Assembly: GCA_947385955.1 (NCBI GenBank)
Contig: CANDNA010000020.1
Span: 1 to 63,489 of the forward strand
Origin: an uncultured Clostridia bacterium
GTDB lineage: Bacteria > Bacillota > Clostridia > Lachnospirales > Lachnospiraceae
Direction: 5' to 3'
DNA: 63,489 nt
The notes under the pieces are model-generated. The model worked only from the letters and a program-made list of their open reading frames with translations, was not told the DNA's origin and did not search any database. This document shows positions 8,414 through 17,874 of this stretch, in pieces (position 1 is the first letter of the stretch; each line of letters begins with the position of its first letter). The translations under genes and the position numbers were made by a program.

Positions 8414-10309
8414 ATGAATAAAATAAATGAGTTAATTGCAGAACTCTGCCCGGATGGTGTGGGATATAGAAGTATTTCAGAATTATTTAATACCAAAAAT
8501 GGATATACACCATCTAAATCTCATAGTGAGTATTGGGAGAACGGTACGATTCCGTGGTTTCGTATGGAGGATATTCGAGAAAATGGTCGTATTCTTTCAA
8601 AAGCAACACAGTATGTTTCGGAAAGTGCAGTTAAGGGAACTTTATTTCCGGCAAATTCCATAATAGTTGCAACATCAGCAACTATTGGTGAACACGCTTT
8701 GATAAAAGTTCCATCATTAGCAAATCAGAGATTTACATACTTGATGCTTAAAGAAGAATATAGTGCTTGTATGGACAGCATGTTTGTCTACTATTATTGT
8801 TTTAAGCTGGATGAATATTGTAAAGCATGTTTAAATCAGGGAAATTTTGCATCGGTTGACATGAGAAAATTTGTTAAGTTTAAATTCCCCGTACCTCCTC
8901 TGGAGGTACAACGTGAAATAGTCCATATCCTGGACTCTTTCACGTTACTTACAGCCGAGCTTACAGCCGAGCTTACAGCTCGGAAGAAGCAGTATGAATT
9001 TTATAGAGATGAACTTCTTTCGATAAAGGGGAATATCCCTATTGTAAAATTAGCAGATATTGCAACCGAGTTCTATCGTAGCTCTGGTATTAAGCGTGAT
9101 GAGATTACAGAGGACGGTATCCCTTGTGTCCGATATGGAGAAATTTACACGACATATAACACATGGTTTGATAAATGCGTTTCGCATACAAAAATTGATG
9201 GTGTTCAATCTCCGAAGTATTTTGAAAATGGAGATATTCTGTTCGCAATTACAGGAGAGAGCGTTGAAGATATCGCAAAATCTGTAGCATATGTTGGACA
9301 TGAAAAATGCCTGGCAGGTGGCGATATCGTTGTGATGAAGCATAATCAAAATCCCAGATATTTGGCTCATGTGCTTGCAACAACAGAAGCAAGAATGCAA
9401 AAAAGCAAAGAGAAGGTTAAGAGCAAAGTAGTGCATTCAAATGTACCTGCTATTAAAGAAATCCAGATTCCGTTACCATCATTGGAGGTACAAGAACGCT
9501 ATGCGAATGTCCTTGATAATTTTGAGGCCATCTGTACCGATCTCAATATCGGTTTGCCAGCAAAAATTGAAGCAAGACAAAAACAATATGAATATTATCG
9601 GGATTTGCTCTTGACGTTTGCTGAAACAGGCAGCACATTCATGACAGACAGACAGACAGAACTGAGCGCAATTAAGCTCATTCAGTATGTGTTTGGGTAT
9701 GTTACATTGCCGATGGGAAGTTTGTTTGATTTCCGTAATGGTTTGAGCAAAGGAAAGGATTTCTTTGGAACGGGAATCCCTTTTATCAGATACACGGATG
9801 TTTATAATAACAGATTTCTCCGAGAGAACGATATTACTGCATTGGTAGAATGCACACCTGCTGAGATTGAGAAACTGGGAGTTCATCGGGGAGATGTATT
9901 TTTTACCAGGACATCGGAGACAGCAGAGGATGTTGGTTGGTCATCGGTAATGCTTGATGACATCGGGGATTGTGTCTTTAATGGCTTTACCATCAAAGCA
10001 ACTCCGAAAACGGATTATTTGCTGCCGGAATACTGCGCGTTTTGTTTTGCTACAAAAGATTTCAGACAGTATGTTACAAGTCATTGTGCATTTACAACCA
10101 GAGCATCTTTGACGGGGAAAACTATCGCAGAGTATCAGCTTCATTTTCCAAGTATTGAAAAGCAGCAGGAGATCGTTGATGTGCTGAATAAGTTTCATAC
10201 CCTCTGTAATGACCTGTCCACAGGACTTCCAGCCGAAATCGAAGCACGTCAGAAGCAATATGAATATTACAGGGATAAATTGTTATCTTTTAAGGAACTA
10301 TCAAGATAA
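8414..10309 (+). CDS. hsdS: Type I specificity subunit HsdS with three target-recognition domains
   Basis: HsdS chooses the DNA sequence that HsdM methylates and HsdR restricts. Usual members have two target-recognition domains (TRDs) in about 400-450 aa; this one has 631 aa and three TRD-plus-helix units. Unit 1 covers about residues 1-205, ending in a helix with TAELTAELTARKKQYE. Unit 2 covers about 207-430, ending in GLPAKIEARQKQYEYYRD. Unit 3 covers about 435-631, ending in GLPAEIEARQKQYEYYRDKL. The TAEL repeat is the same element known from EcoR124-family HsdS, where copy number changes the gap in the recognition site. A GACA tetranucleotide tract at residues 410-415 sits between units 2 and 3. 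ATG 8414 follows AGGAGGG; the upstream ATG at 8378 overlaps the preceding gene and lacks a site. Confidence 0.93.
   Translation: MNKINELIAELCPDGVGYRSISELFNTKNGYTPSKSHSEYWENGTIPWFRMEDIRENGRILSKATQYVSESAVKGTLFPANSIIVATSATIGEHALIKVPSLANQRFTYLMLKEEYSACMDSMFVYYYCFKLDEYCKACLNQGNFASVDMRKFVKFKFPVPPLEVQREIVHILDSFTLLTAELTAELTARKKQYEFYRDELLSIKGNIPIVKLADIATEFYRSSGIKRDEITEDGIPCVRYGEIYTTYNTWFDKCVSHTKIDGVQSPKYFENGDILFAITGESVEDIAKSVAYVGHEKCLAGGDIVVMKHNQNPRYLAHVLATTEARMQKSKEKVKSKVVHSNVPAIKEIQIPLPSLEVQERYANVLDNFEAICTDLNIGLPAKIEARQKQYEYYRDLLLTFAETGSTFMTDRQTELSAIKLIQYVFGYVTLPMGSLFDFRNGLSKGKDFFGTGIPFIRYTDVYNNRFLRENDITALVECTPAEIEKLGVHRGDVFFTRTSETAEDVGWSSVMLDDIGDCVFNGFTIKATPKTDYLLPEYCAFCFATKDFRQYVTSHCAFTTRASLTGKTIAEYQLHFPSIEKQQEIVDVLNKFHTLCNDLSTGLPAEIEARQKQYEYYRDKLLSFKELSR
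8948..8979 (+). repeat. 12-bp TAEL-encoding tandem repeat in hsdS
   Basis: The unit CTTACAGCCGAG occurs twice in tandem (8948-8959 and 8960-8971), followed by a partial third copy (8972-8979). It encodes L-TAEL-TAEL-TAR in the spacer helix after the first TRD. Twelve bases are four codons, so copy-number change keeps the frame and lengthens or shortens the helix between TRD1 and TRD2. Confidence 0.92.
9643..9660 (+). repeat. GACA tetranucleotide tract in hsdS (slippage-prone)
   Basis: Four full GACA units plus GA run in an 18-bp tract at codons 410-416, between TRD2 and TRD3. In the present register TRD3 is in frame. In the two other registers a stop follows at once: TGA at 9663-9665 or TAA at 9673-9675. 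A gain or loss of a unit not divisible by three would therefore end the protein at about 414-420 aa, the normal length of a two-TRD HsdS. Confidence 0.9.
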
Positions 10310-10321
10310 GGAGGCAAGGAC

Positions 10322-13300
10322 ATGCCGTACTTTAATATCGTAGCGGAAACATCGGAAAATACCGTTGTCACAGAATATGAACCGGTTAAACAAAGGTCTG
10401 ACAGTTACCAGAGCGAATCTGTACTGGAACAGGAGTTTATCCGTCTGCTGTGCGAACAGGGATATGAGTATCTGCCTGTTCATACGGAGAAAGACCTGAT
10501 CGCCAATCTCCGGGAAAAATTAGAGGAGTTAAATAATTATCGGTTTTCCGATATGGAGTGGGATACCTTTTTCAAAAATACCGTTGCCAATCCCAATGAA
10601 CATATCGTGGAAAAGACCCGTACCATTCAGGAGGATCATGTTAAAGTATTAAAGCGTGATACGGGAGAAACCAAGAATATTACATTGATTGATAAAACCC
10701 ATATTCATAATAACAGGCTGCAGGTCATCCATCAGTACGCGATTGGTACGGGGGACGGCGCAAAGCATGACAACCGCTATGATGTTACAGTACTGGTCAA
10801 TGGCTTGCCGCTTGTGCATATTGAATTGAAACGCAGAGGTGTAGCCATCCGCGAGGCATTCAACCAGATCAACCGTTATCAGAGGGATTCCTTCTGGGCA
10901 GGATGCGGACTGTATGAGTATATTCAGATTTTTGTTATTTCCAATGGTACGAATACGAAATATTACTCCAACAGTACCAGACGGAATGCAGAAAAAGAGC
11001 ATGAGAAAAGAGGAGCAAGTAAGACCAGGACCAGTAACAGCTTTGAGTTTACCTGTTTCTGGGCAGATGCCAATAACAGGGTAATTCCTGACCTCATTGA
11101 TTTTACAAAGACATTTTTTGCGAAGCATACAATTTTAAATATCCTGACAAAATACTGTATCTTTACATCTGAAGATATGTTAATGGTTATGCGTCCGTAT
11201 CAGATTACTGCAACAGAGCGTATTTTAAATCGTATTGAGATTGCCAATAATTATAAAAAGTGTGGCAGTGTGGAAGGCGGCGGCTATATCTGGCACACTA
11301 CCGGTTCCGGTAAAACGCTGACTTCATTTAAGACCGCAAGGCTTGCATCGAAGCTGCCGTATATTGATAAAGTGCTGTTCGTGGTTGATCGAAAGGATCT
11401 GGATTATCAGACCATGAAAGAATATGATCGCTTTGAAAATGGGGCTGCCAACAGCAATACTTCTACGATCATATTAAAACGCCAGTTGGAAGATACGGAT
11501 GCACATATCATTATTACTACAATACAGAAACTGGCTACTTTTATAAAAAAGAACCCAGGGCATGCAGTGTTTATGAAGCACATAGTCATTATTTTTGACG
11601 AATGCCACCGCAGCCAGTTCGGAGATATGCACGCGGCTATTGTAAAGAATTTCAAGAAGTACCATCTGTTCGGATTTACGGGAACACCGATTTTTTCCCT
11701 GAATTCCGGCAGAGCGAAGAATCCGGAGTTTTTTACCACGGGACAAACCTTTGGGGATCAGCTTCACAGCTACACAATCGTAGATGCTATCAACGATAAA
11801 AATGTCCTTCCGTTCCGGGTGGACTATATCAAGACGATGGATACGGATGAAGAAATCACAGATGAAATGGTCTGGGATATTAACCGGGAGAAGGTTATGA
11901 TGGCTCCTGAGCGTATCCGCATTGTGACGCAGTATATATTGGAGCATTTTGACCAGAAAACCTATCGTGGGGATAAAACATACATATACAATACGTTGAC
12001 CAATATTGCAGAGGTGGCGTCTGCCAGGCGTGATGAGGTGGAGGAAATTAAGCGGAAACAGCGTATCAGCGGGTTTAATTCTATCTTTGCGGTATCAAGT
12101 GTACCAATGGCAAAACTGTATTATCAGGAATTCAAGAAGCAGATGGCAGCAGACCCGACCAGGAAACTGCGCATTGCGACCATATTCAGCTATGGTGCAA
12201 ATGAAGAAGAGTCGGATGGTATTTTAGATGAGGAAAATTCCGAGGATACCTCTGCCCTTGATCAACCGTCCAGAGATTTTCTGGAAGAGGCTATCAAGGA
12301 CTATAACGAAATGTTCCATACAAACTATGATACCTCCAGTGAAAAATTCCAGAATTACTATAAAGATGTGTCGCTTCGTATGAAGAATAAGGAATTGGAT
12401 ATTCTGATCGTAGTCAATATGTTCCTTACAGGTTTTGATGCCACAACCATGAATACGCTGTGGGTGGATAAGAATCTGAAGATGCACGGTCTGATACAGG
12501 CATTCTCCCGTACCAACCGTATTTTAAATTCCATTAAGACTTTTGGAAATATTGTTTGTTTCCGAAATCTGCAAAAGCGTGTGGACAGCGCCATTTCCCT
12601 GTTTGGGGATAAGAATGCCGGAGGCATTGTTCTGCTGCAGAGTTTTAAGGACTATTACTATGGTTATGAGTCTGTCGAAGGAAAGCAGATGCCGGGGTAT
12701 GTGGATTTGATGGAGGATTTGAATCATAAGTTTCCGCTGTCAGAACCACAAATTGTCGGAGAGCAGAACCAGAAAGACTTTATTGCACTGTTTGGCGCAA
12801 TTCTCCGTATGCGGAATCTTCTGCTTTCCTTTGATGAGTTTAAGGGCAATGAACTGATTTCCGGGCGTGACTTACAGGATTATCTTGGCCGCTATCAGGA
12901 TTTACGTGATGAGTGGAAACGCAAGCGTCAGGAAAGTACGGATATTACAGATGATGTGGTCTTTGAGATTGAGCTGATCCGGCAGATCGAAATCAATATT
13001 GATTATATTCTTATGCTCGTAAAGAAGTACTATGATACCCATTGTGAAGATAAGGAAGTGCTGATAACCATCAAGAAAGCAATTGATGCAAGCCCGGAGC
13101 TGCGCAGTAAGAAAAAACTCATTGAAACCTTTATTGCAGGAATCAATGACGTGGATGATGTCATGAACAAATGGCATAGCTATGTGGTGGAACAGCGTGG
13201 CCATGACCTTGATGCGATTATTGCGGAAGAAAAACTGAAATCAGAAGAAACCCGGAAATTTATGGAGAATGCATTCCGGGACGGAGAAATGAAAACGGCC

Positions 13301-13537
13301 GGGACTGACATAGACAAGCTCATGCCTCCCATCTCTCGCTTTGGCGGTGGCGGCAGAGCTAAGAAGAAACAGGGGATTGTTGATAAGCTAAAGACATTTT
13401 TTGAAAAATATTTTGGCATTGGCGGTTCAGCATCTTTTACCGAACCGGGACATGAGGCGATTACGTATGATTCTGACAGACAGGAAACGCTGTCGATGGT
13501 AGCAGAGTCAAAAACGCCATACGGAGAAAAATCATAG
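10322..13537 (+). CDS. hsdR: Type I restriction endonuclease subunit HsdR
   Basis: This 1071-aa protein is the motor and nuclease subunit of the type I complex, which translocates unmethylated DNA and cuts it at a distance. The N-terminal nuclease domain has the PD-(D/E)xK residues Asp154 and Glu168-Leu-Lys170. The superfamily 2 helicase core follows: Walker A TGSGKT with Lys331, DECH at 426-429, FGFTGTPIF soon after, and QAFSRTNRIL as motif VI. The C-terminal 300 residues are helical and bind HsdM. It begins 12 bases after hsdS with AAGGAGG in between, so hsdM-S-R form one operon. No lesion is seen, so the enzyme should be active if HsdS is. Confidence 0.96.
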   Translation: MPYFNIVAETSENTVVTEYEPVKQRSDSYQSESVLEQEFIRLLCEQGYEYLPVHTEKDLIANLREKLEELNNYRFSDMEWDTFFKNTVANPNEHIVEKTRTIQEDHVKVLKRDTGETKNITLIDKTHIHNNRLQVIHQYAIGTGDGAKHDNRYDVTVLVNGLPLVHIELKRRGVAIREAFNQINRYQRDSFWAGCGLYEYIQIFVISNGTNTKYYSNSTRRNAEKEHEKRGASKTRTSNSFEFTCFWADANNRVIPDLIDFTKTFFAKHTILNILTKYCIFTSEDMLMVMRPYQITATERILNRIEIANNYKKCGSVEGGGYIWHTTGSGKTLTSFKTARLASKLPYIDKVLFVVDRKDLDYQTMKEYDRFENGAANSNTSTIILKRQLEDTDAHIIITTIQKLATFIKKNPGHAVFMKHIVIIFDECHRSQFGDMHAAIVKNFKKYHLFGFTGTPIFSLNSGRAKNPEFFTTGQTFGDQLHSYTIVDAINDKNVLPFRVDYIKTMDTDEEITDEMVWDINREKVMMAPERIRIVTQYILEHFDQKTYRGDKTYIYNTLTNIAEVASARRDEVEEIKRKQRISGFNSIFAVSSVPMAKLYYQEFKKQMAADPTRKLRIATIFSYGANEEESDGILDEENSEDTSALDQPSRDFLEEAIKDYNEMFHTNYDTSSEKFQNYYKDVSLRMKNKELDILIVVNMFLTGFDATTMNTLWVDKNLKMHGLIQAFSRTNRILNSIKTFGNIVCFRNLQKRVDSAISLFGDKNAGGIVLLQSFKDYYYGYESVEGKQMPGYVDLMEDLNHKFPLSEPQIVGEQNQKDFIALFGAILRMRNLLLSFDEFKGNELISGRDLQDYLGRYQDLRDEWKRKRQESTDITDDVVFEIELIRQIEINIDYILMLVKKYYDTHCEDKEVLITIKKAIDASPELRSKKKLIETFIAGINDVDDVMNKWHSYVVEQRGHDLDAIIAEEKLKSEETRKFMENAFRDGEMKTAGTDIDKLMPPISRFGGGGRAKKKQGIVDKLKTFFEKYFGIGGSASFTEPGHEAITYDSDRQETLSMVAESKTPYGEKS

Positions 13538-13724
13538 CAGAAAAAATGATAACTTGGCATAAAGTTTATGATGGAGTCAAGGGGTGTTTCCGGATGAACA
13601 AAGTCCCTTTTACCTTTCGTATTGTTTGCCGGAGACTCTGGCAATTTGACAAATCACAGACTGAAACGGGAAATTGGCCATGATATAATCAGTGAGGCAA
13701 ATCGGGATTTGAGGAGGGGAAATA

Positions 13725-14092
13725 ATGAAACGAGAATTGGGAATTGCAAGATGTGGACTTGCCTGTGTTCAGAAAATGCAAAATGCAATGGCTGTTATTC
13801 GGATAACTGTCCTGACTATGCCCAATGCGAAAATAGAAAATGCTCCGTCGAAAAGGGATTCTTGGGCTGTTATGCCTGTGAAAAGGATTGCAAAAGAGGA
13901 TTACTGAACAAAATCAAGCCATATGGTTTTACATTGTTTATAAAAAGATATGGGATAGAGAATCTTCTTGACTGCCTTGAGGAAAATGAAAAAAGAGGAA
14001 TCCGATATCATCGTAAAGGAATCATTGGCGACTATGATGATTTTGAAGATGTGGAAAAGCTGATTGCATTTATTAAGACAGGAAAACGATAA
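13725..14092 (+). pseudogene. Frameshifted DUF3795 cysteine-rich protein
   Basis: The first frame, from ATG 13725 (MKRELGIARCGLAC), is preceded by GAGGAGGGG. It must switch near 13757 to the frame reading LCSENAKCNGCYSD, which then runs to the stop at 14090-14092. The combined length of 368 bases is one short of a 122-aa protein, so one base is missing. The cysteine pattern (CGLAC, then repeated C-x2-C and CENRKC) and the ending DDFEDVEKLIAFIKTGKR match the DUF3795 family of small putative metal-binding proteins of unknown role. The gene follows hsdR by about 190 bases. It is either decayed or affected by a sequencing error. Confidence 0.75.
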
Positions 14093-14414
14093 ATTCCCAT
14101 TTATCAGGAAGTTATTCATGATGGATAACTTCCTGCATCGTTATTTTGATGAAAAACCAGGAAATGGAACTTTCATCAACATAAAAGGTAAAAGGGAAAA
14201 ACAAACGAGCGGGCCACAGACAGCGTGCCTGTAAATATGCTGTGCAGCATTACGATCCTGTCATCCATACGTCTGGACGGAAAGGCAGTCCGTTTGTCCA
14301 GGTGGAATAACAGCGGAACATTTTGCGGAATATTTAAAAGATATTTTGTGGAAAGTGTTATCAGGGATTGCTATAAAAACTTTTGCCTTGTACATAGATA
14401 TTAGGGAGGATTAG
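14093..14414. other. Intergenic stretch with one hairpin and unrecognised sequence
   Basis: The stretch begins with a strong hairpin (14105-14135). From about 14200 to 14340 there are short open frames in several phases but nothing I recognise. The last 15 bases carry TTAGGAGGATTAG as the ribosome binding site of the next gene. Confidence 0.5.
14105..14135 (+). terminator. Hairpin after the DUF3795 gene
   Basis: A perfect 11-bp stem (CAGGAAGTTAT pairing with ATAACTTCCTG) encloses a 9-base loop. It lies just after the DUF3795 stop, with a weakly T-rich tail (GTTATTTT) a few bases later. It probably ends the restriction operon transcript, but the tail is not a classic T run. Confidence 0.55.
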
Positions 14415-15354
14415 ATGACTGACTTGAAAAAAGAGATAAGATTCAAAAAGTTACCATTGTTGTTAAAAGATATGGAAACAAAAAAATGGGTTATTGATTC
14501 TTTTTTCTTTCCATATAAAGATAAAAATTATATTGTTATCTTAAAATTGTATAAAGAAAACGAAAAAAGACCTTCAAAGTATGCAAAAGCAACGGTTGAA
14601 TTTATAAAACAGGAAAATGTAAATGTATCAATTAAGGGATATATTGATTTTTATAATGTACATTTTGAGAGTGCGTATGAATTTTGTGAGTTTTTCGGCG
14701 TTAAAAAAGGCAATGCTAATAGAGATTTGTTTGAAGATTTTTCCGCTATATTTTCACGTTATATACCATCAGAAAAGGTGATTGTGAAGTCTTCAGAAGA
14801 GAGGCTGCTGATTGGAAGAAGAGCAGAGGGCAATAATCCTAATGCGATATATTGTTTTGATGTGAGAAGAAATGGTAAAAAGGAAGATGGGACCCCGAAT
14901 GAAAGAAGTGTTGAAAATAGCAATAAGGCAGAAATATTAAGACCAAATTTGTACAAAAGATATTTTAGAGATACAAACTTGAGTTTTTTCTTTTCTGATG
15001 ATCCAAAAGCAGAAAGAACGGACAGAGAAATAATGGAGAGTTTTGCTAAAAGAAAATAATTTAAATAAGCTCTGAAAGCTCAGATCAAACATGTAAATAG
15101 AAAAAGCCGAAAAGAACATATTATTTTAGATATATTAGAAAATAATATTCAAGAAACAAAGATAGATGTTCAAAAGAAAGAAATAAAAAGAATATTAAAA
15201 GGCTATACAAAAGTAGGAGATAGTCTTAAAAGAGAATTGAAGGAATTCGGATTTGAAATATCTAAAGATGGTGGTCATTATAAGATAATTTACAAAGGGG
15301 ATTCAAGATATGTGTTAACATTAGCTTCGTCAGGAAGTGATAAATGGTATTGAT
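14415..15354 (+). pseudogene. Broken DUF6037-like gene
   Basis: An intact frame of 214 codons (14415-15059, ending ESFAKRK) is preceded by AGGAGG. In the same frame, after a TAA at 15057 and another at 15066, coding-like sequence resumes (KEHIILDILENN) and runs into a segment reading LKGYTKVGDSLKRELKEFGF. It needs one further frame change at a run of five G (15297-15301) to read YKGDSRYVLTLASSGSD before the stop at 15352. The C-terminal segment resembles the end of proteins I associate with DUF6037; that name is from memory and uncertain. Function is unknown. The gene is very AT-rich and sits at the end of the defence island. The 214-codon piece could be made as a truncated protein. Confidence 0.5.
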
Positions 15355-15537
15355 ACTTGAGTGGTAAATGTCAGAGCAGAATGATAGAACAACTGGTAAG
15401 GCGACTGATAACTTTCTGGTGATATTGTTGTTACTTGATTAAAATATGAAAACTCAGATATTTAAAGATGCTTATTTGTCTGGTTTCTGCTCATCTTTTT
15501 TGCGCCAATAATAATACAGCACACCCCAAACAACCTC

Positions 15538-15566
15538 TTGACACATAAATCTTACAGTTGTAATAT
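15538..15566 (+). promoter_or_regulatory. Promoter of the PBP operon
   Basis: TTGACA (15538-15543) and TAATAT (15561-15566) are separated by exactly 17 bases. A BlaI-type operator fills the spacer and the -10 box, so bound repressor would exclude RNA polymerase. Confidence 0.85.
15546..15565 (+). promoter_or_regulatory. BlaI/MecI-type operator 1
   Basis: The 20-bp site fits TAAATC-Y-TACA-N3-GTAATA, with a TACA/TGTA dyad as in BlaI and MecI operators. It overlaps the -10 box of the PBP promoter. Confidence 0.8.
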
Positions 15567-15657
15567 TAAATAAATAGAAAACCCAAAGCGTACATTTATA
15601 TCAGCATACCATTGCCCGGTTTTCATCGCTGTTTTGATCAGCAAAAATTTTTATCCA

Positions 15658-15677
15658 TAAATCTTACAAACGTAATA
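15658..15677 (+). promoter_or_regulatory. BlaI/MecI-type operator 2
   Basis: This is a second copy of the same 20-bp site, about 110 bases downstream of operator 1, again ending in a TAATAT. It lies in the leader just before an in-frame ATG at 15679, 40 bases upstream of the preferred start of the PBP gene. It may serve a weaker second promoter or act as a roadblock. Confidence 0.75.
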
Positions 15678-15717
15678 TATGAAAAACAACATTTCCGAAG
15701 GAGGCGCTCAACGTGAT

Positions 15718-17874
15718 ATGAAACAAAAAAGAAGACGCAGACATAAAAGGAAAAACAACAGAAACAACGGACATAACAGGAATCACAGAGGCAGGAAGCG
15801 GCTTCTGCGGGCTTTCGGTCTTGCAGGAGCACTGTTGACGGCAGGTCTTTTTTTATTTGGTATTGTGATCTGGCAGAAAGGCGCAGCCTGGACATCTCCG
15901 GAAGAAATTCTGATGCAATATATGGAGTGTATTGGCAGGCAGGAATATGAAACGATGTATACGATGCTGAATGTGGAAGCATCGGGCAATATCAGCCGGG
16001 AAGCATTTATAAAACGAAACAGTGCCATTTATGAGGGGATAGAAGCAAAAAATATCCGGATTGAAATAACGGAATATGACAAAGAGCAGTTGGTGGTAAG
16101 GTATCGGACGGAACTGGATACTGTTGGAGGCAGGATCAGTTTTGAAAACCGGGCTTTTTTTGTAGAGGGAGAGGAGCGGTATGAGCTGGTATGGGAGGAT
16201 CGTCTGATCTTTCCCGGATTGTCAGGGGAAGATCGGGTAAAGGTTTCCACGACACCGGCAGAGAGAGGGGAAATCCTGGACAGAAACGAAGAAGTGCTTG
16301 CAGGGGAGGGAGTCGCCACTTTGGTGGGAATCGTTCCGGGTAAAATGGAAAATCAGGAGGAAACCATCGAGAGGACGGCACAACTGCTGGAAATTGATCC
16401 CAAAGTCATAGAGAAAAAACTGTCGGCCAAGTGGGTTAAGGCTGACTACCTGGTGCCGATACAGACGCTTCCTAAAGTAGAGGAAATAGAGCTGATGGCT
16501 CTGGAACCGGATGAGGAAGTACTGCAGGAACAGGAACGGCAGGAAAAGCTGCTGGAAATACCGGGTGTGATGCTGTCTGATACAGAAGTAAGGGCATATC
16601 CTCTGGGCCGGGCGGCATCGCATCTGACGGGTTATGTACAGAATGTGACGGCAGAAGATCTGGAAAAACATGCAGGAGAAGGGTATACGACGGATAGTGT
16701 GATAGGCAGAAGCGGTATGGAGGGGCTGTTTGAGAAAGAGCTGAAGGGACAGAACGGATGCAGAATTTATATTGTGGATGGCAAGGGCAATCAAAAGGAG
16801 GAAATTGCCGACCTGCCGGTGCGGCATGGACAGGATGTGCGGCTGACAATAGACGCCGGCCTGCAAAGGGTGCTGTATGAGCAGTTTGCAGATGACAAAG
16901 GGTGCTGTGTGGCTATGAATCCCTATACCGGGGAGGTATTGGCACTGGTAAGTACACCTTCTTTTGACAGCAACGCATTTATCCGGGGCCTGACAGGGAC
17001 ACAGTGGGCCGGGCTGAATGAAGATGCGGACAAACCGATGTACAACCGGTTCCGCCAGGTATGGTGTCCGGGTTCCACCTTTAAACCTGTGATTGCGGCA
17101 ATCGGGCTGGAATCGGGTGCGGTGAAGCCGCTGGAGGATTACGGGAAGGAAGGACTGAGCTGGCAGAAGGATGCATCCTGGGGCGCTTATTATGTAACCA
17201 CTCTGCATACATACGAACCTGTGATTCTGGAAAATGCCCTGATTTATTCCGATAATATTTATTTTGCCAAGGCTGCGCTGCGGATCGGGGCGGGGGATAT
17301 GGAAACATCGCTGGACAGACTGGGGTTTCTGGAAGAGGTACCCTTCGAGATCCGGATGCAGAAATCTCAGTATTCCAATACAGAGCATATAGAAACAGAA
17401 ATCCAATTGGCTGACAGTGGTTATGGGCAGGGGCAGGTACTGGTCAATCCATTGCATCTGGCATGTATTTATTCTGCATTTTGCAATGAAGGCAATATGA
17501 TAAAGCCATACCTGCTCTGGCAAAAGGATGCGGAGCCGGAGTACTGGATTTCATCGGCTTTTTCTTCCGAAGTAACAGAGCAGGTACTGGAAGGGACGAA
17601 AAAGGTGATAAATGATTCCCACGGGACCGGCTATGGTGCCCACCGGGATACCGTTCTTCTGGCAGGGAAAACAGGAACGGCGGAAATCAAAGCATCCAAG
17701 GAGGACACTTCCGGTACGGAACTGGGATGGTTTGTGGTATATACGGCAGAGAAAACGGCAGAACGTCCTGTTCTGTTGGTCAGTATGACAGAGGATGTAA
17801 AAGAAAGAGGCGGAAGCGGCTATGTGGTCAGAAAGATCAATCCGGTTCTGGATCAGTGGTTTGGCAGCAATTAG
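15718..17874 (+). CDS. PBP2a-like class B penicillin-binding transpeptidase
   Basis: This 718-aa membrane-anchored D,D-transpeptidase cross-links peptidoglycan. A very basic N-terminus precedes one membrane helix (about residues 32-52). A MecA_N/NTF2-like domain (about 56-170) follows, then the PBP dimer domain (about 185-370). The transpeptidase domain carries Ser453-Thr-Phe-Lys456, Ser511-Asp-Asn513 and Lys651-Thr-Gly653. This order is that of PBP2a (MecA) and related low-affinity PBPs. ATG 15718 follows AAGGAGG at 13 bases, a long spacing; ATG 15679 lies inside the operator region without a site. The BlaI-type operators and the neighbouring blaI-blaR1 suggest induction by beta-lactams. Actual resistance is not provable from sequence. 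Confidence 0.9.
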   Translation: MKQKRRRRHKRKNNRNNGHNRNHRGRKRLLRAFGLAGALLTAGLFLFGIVIWQKGAAWTSPEEILMQYMECIGRQEYETMYTMLNVEASGNISREAFIKRNSAIYEGIEAKNIRIEITEYDKEQLVVRYRTELDTVGGRISFENRAFFVEGEERYELVWEDRLIFPGLSGEDRVKVSTTPAERGEILDRNEEVLAGEGVATLVGIVPGKMENQEETIERTAQLLEIDPKVIEKKLSAKWVKADYLVPIQTLPKVEEIELMALEPDEEVLQEQERQEKLLEIPGVMLSDTEVRAYPLGRAASHLTGYVQNVTAEDLEKHAGEGYTTDSVIGRSGMEGLFEKELKGQNGCRIYIVDGKGNQKEEIADLPVRHGQDVRLTIDAGLQRVLYEQFADDKGCCVAMNPYTGEVLALVSTPSFDSNAFIRGLTGTQWAGLNEDADKPMYNRFRQVWCPGSTFKPVIAAIGLESGAVKPLEDYGKEGLSWQKDASWGAYYVTTLHTYEPVILENALIYSDNIYFAKAALRIGAGDMETSLDRLGFLEEVPFEIRMQKSQYSNTEHIETEIQLADSGYGQGQVLVNPLHLACIYSAFCNEGNMIKPYLLWQKDAEPEYWISSAFSSEVTEQVLEGTKKVINDSHGTGYGAHRDTVLLAGKTGTAEIKASKEDTSGTELGWFVVYTAEKTAERPVLLVSMTEDVKERGGSGYVVRKINPVLDQWFGSN

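Larger units (their letters stand above)
15355..15717. other. Upstream region of the PBP gene
   Basis: No gene of its own. About 15474-15540 on the minus strand reads as a short tail (VLYYYWRKKDEQKPDK, then stop) that may be the end of a lost membrane protein gene. The rest holds a consensus promoter and two BlaI-type operators. Confidence 0.5.

Noticed and set aside
16222-17523. 433-codon open frame on the minus strand
   Set aside because: Entirely antisense to the PBP gene, rich in His, Cys and Gln, no domain: a shadow frame.
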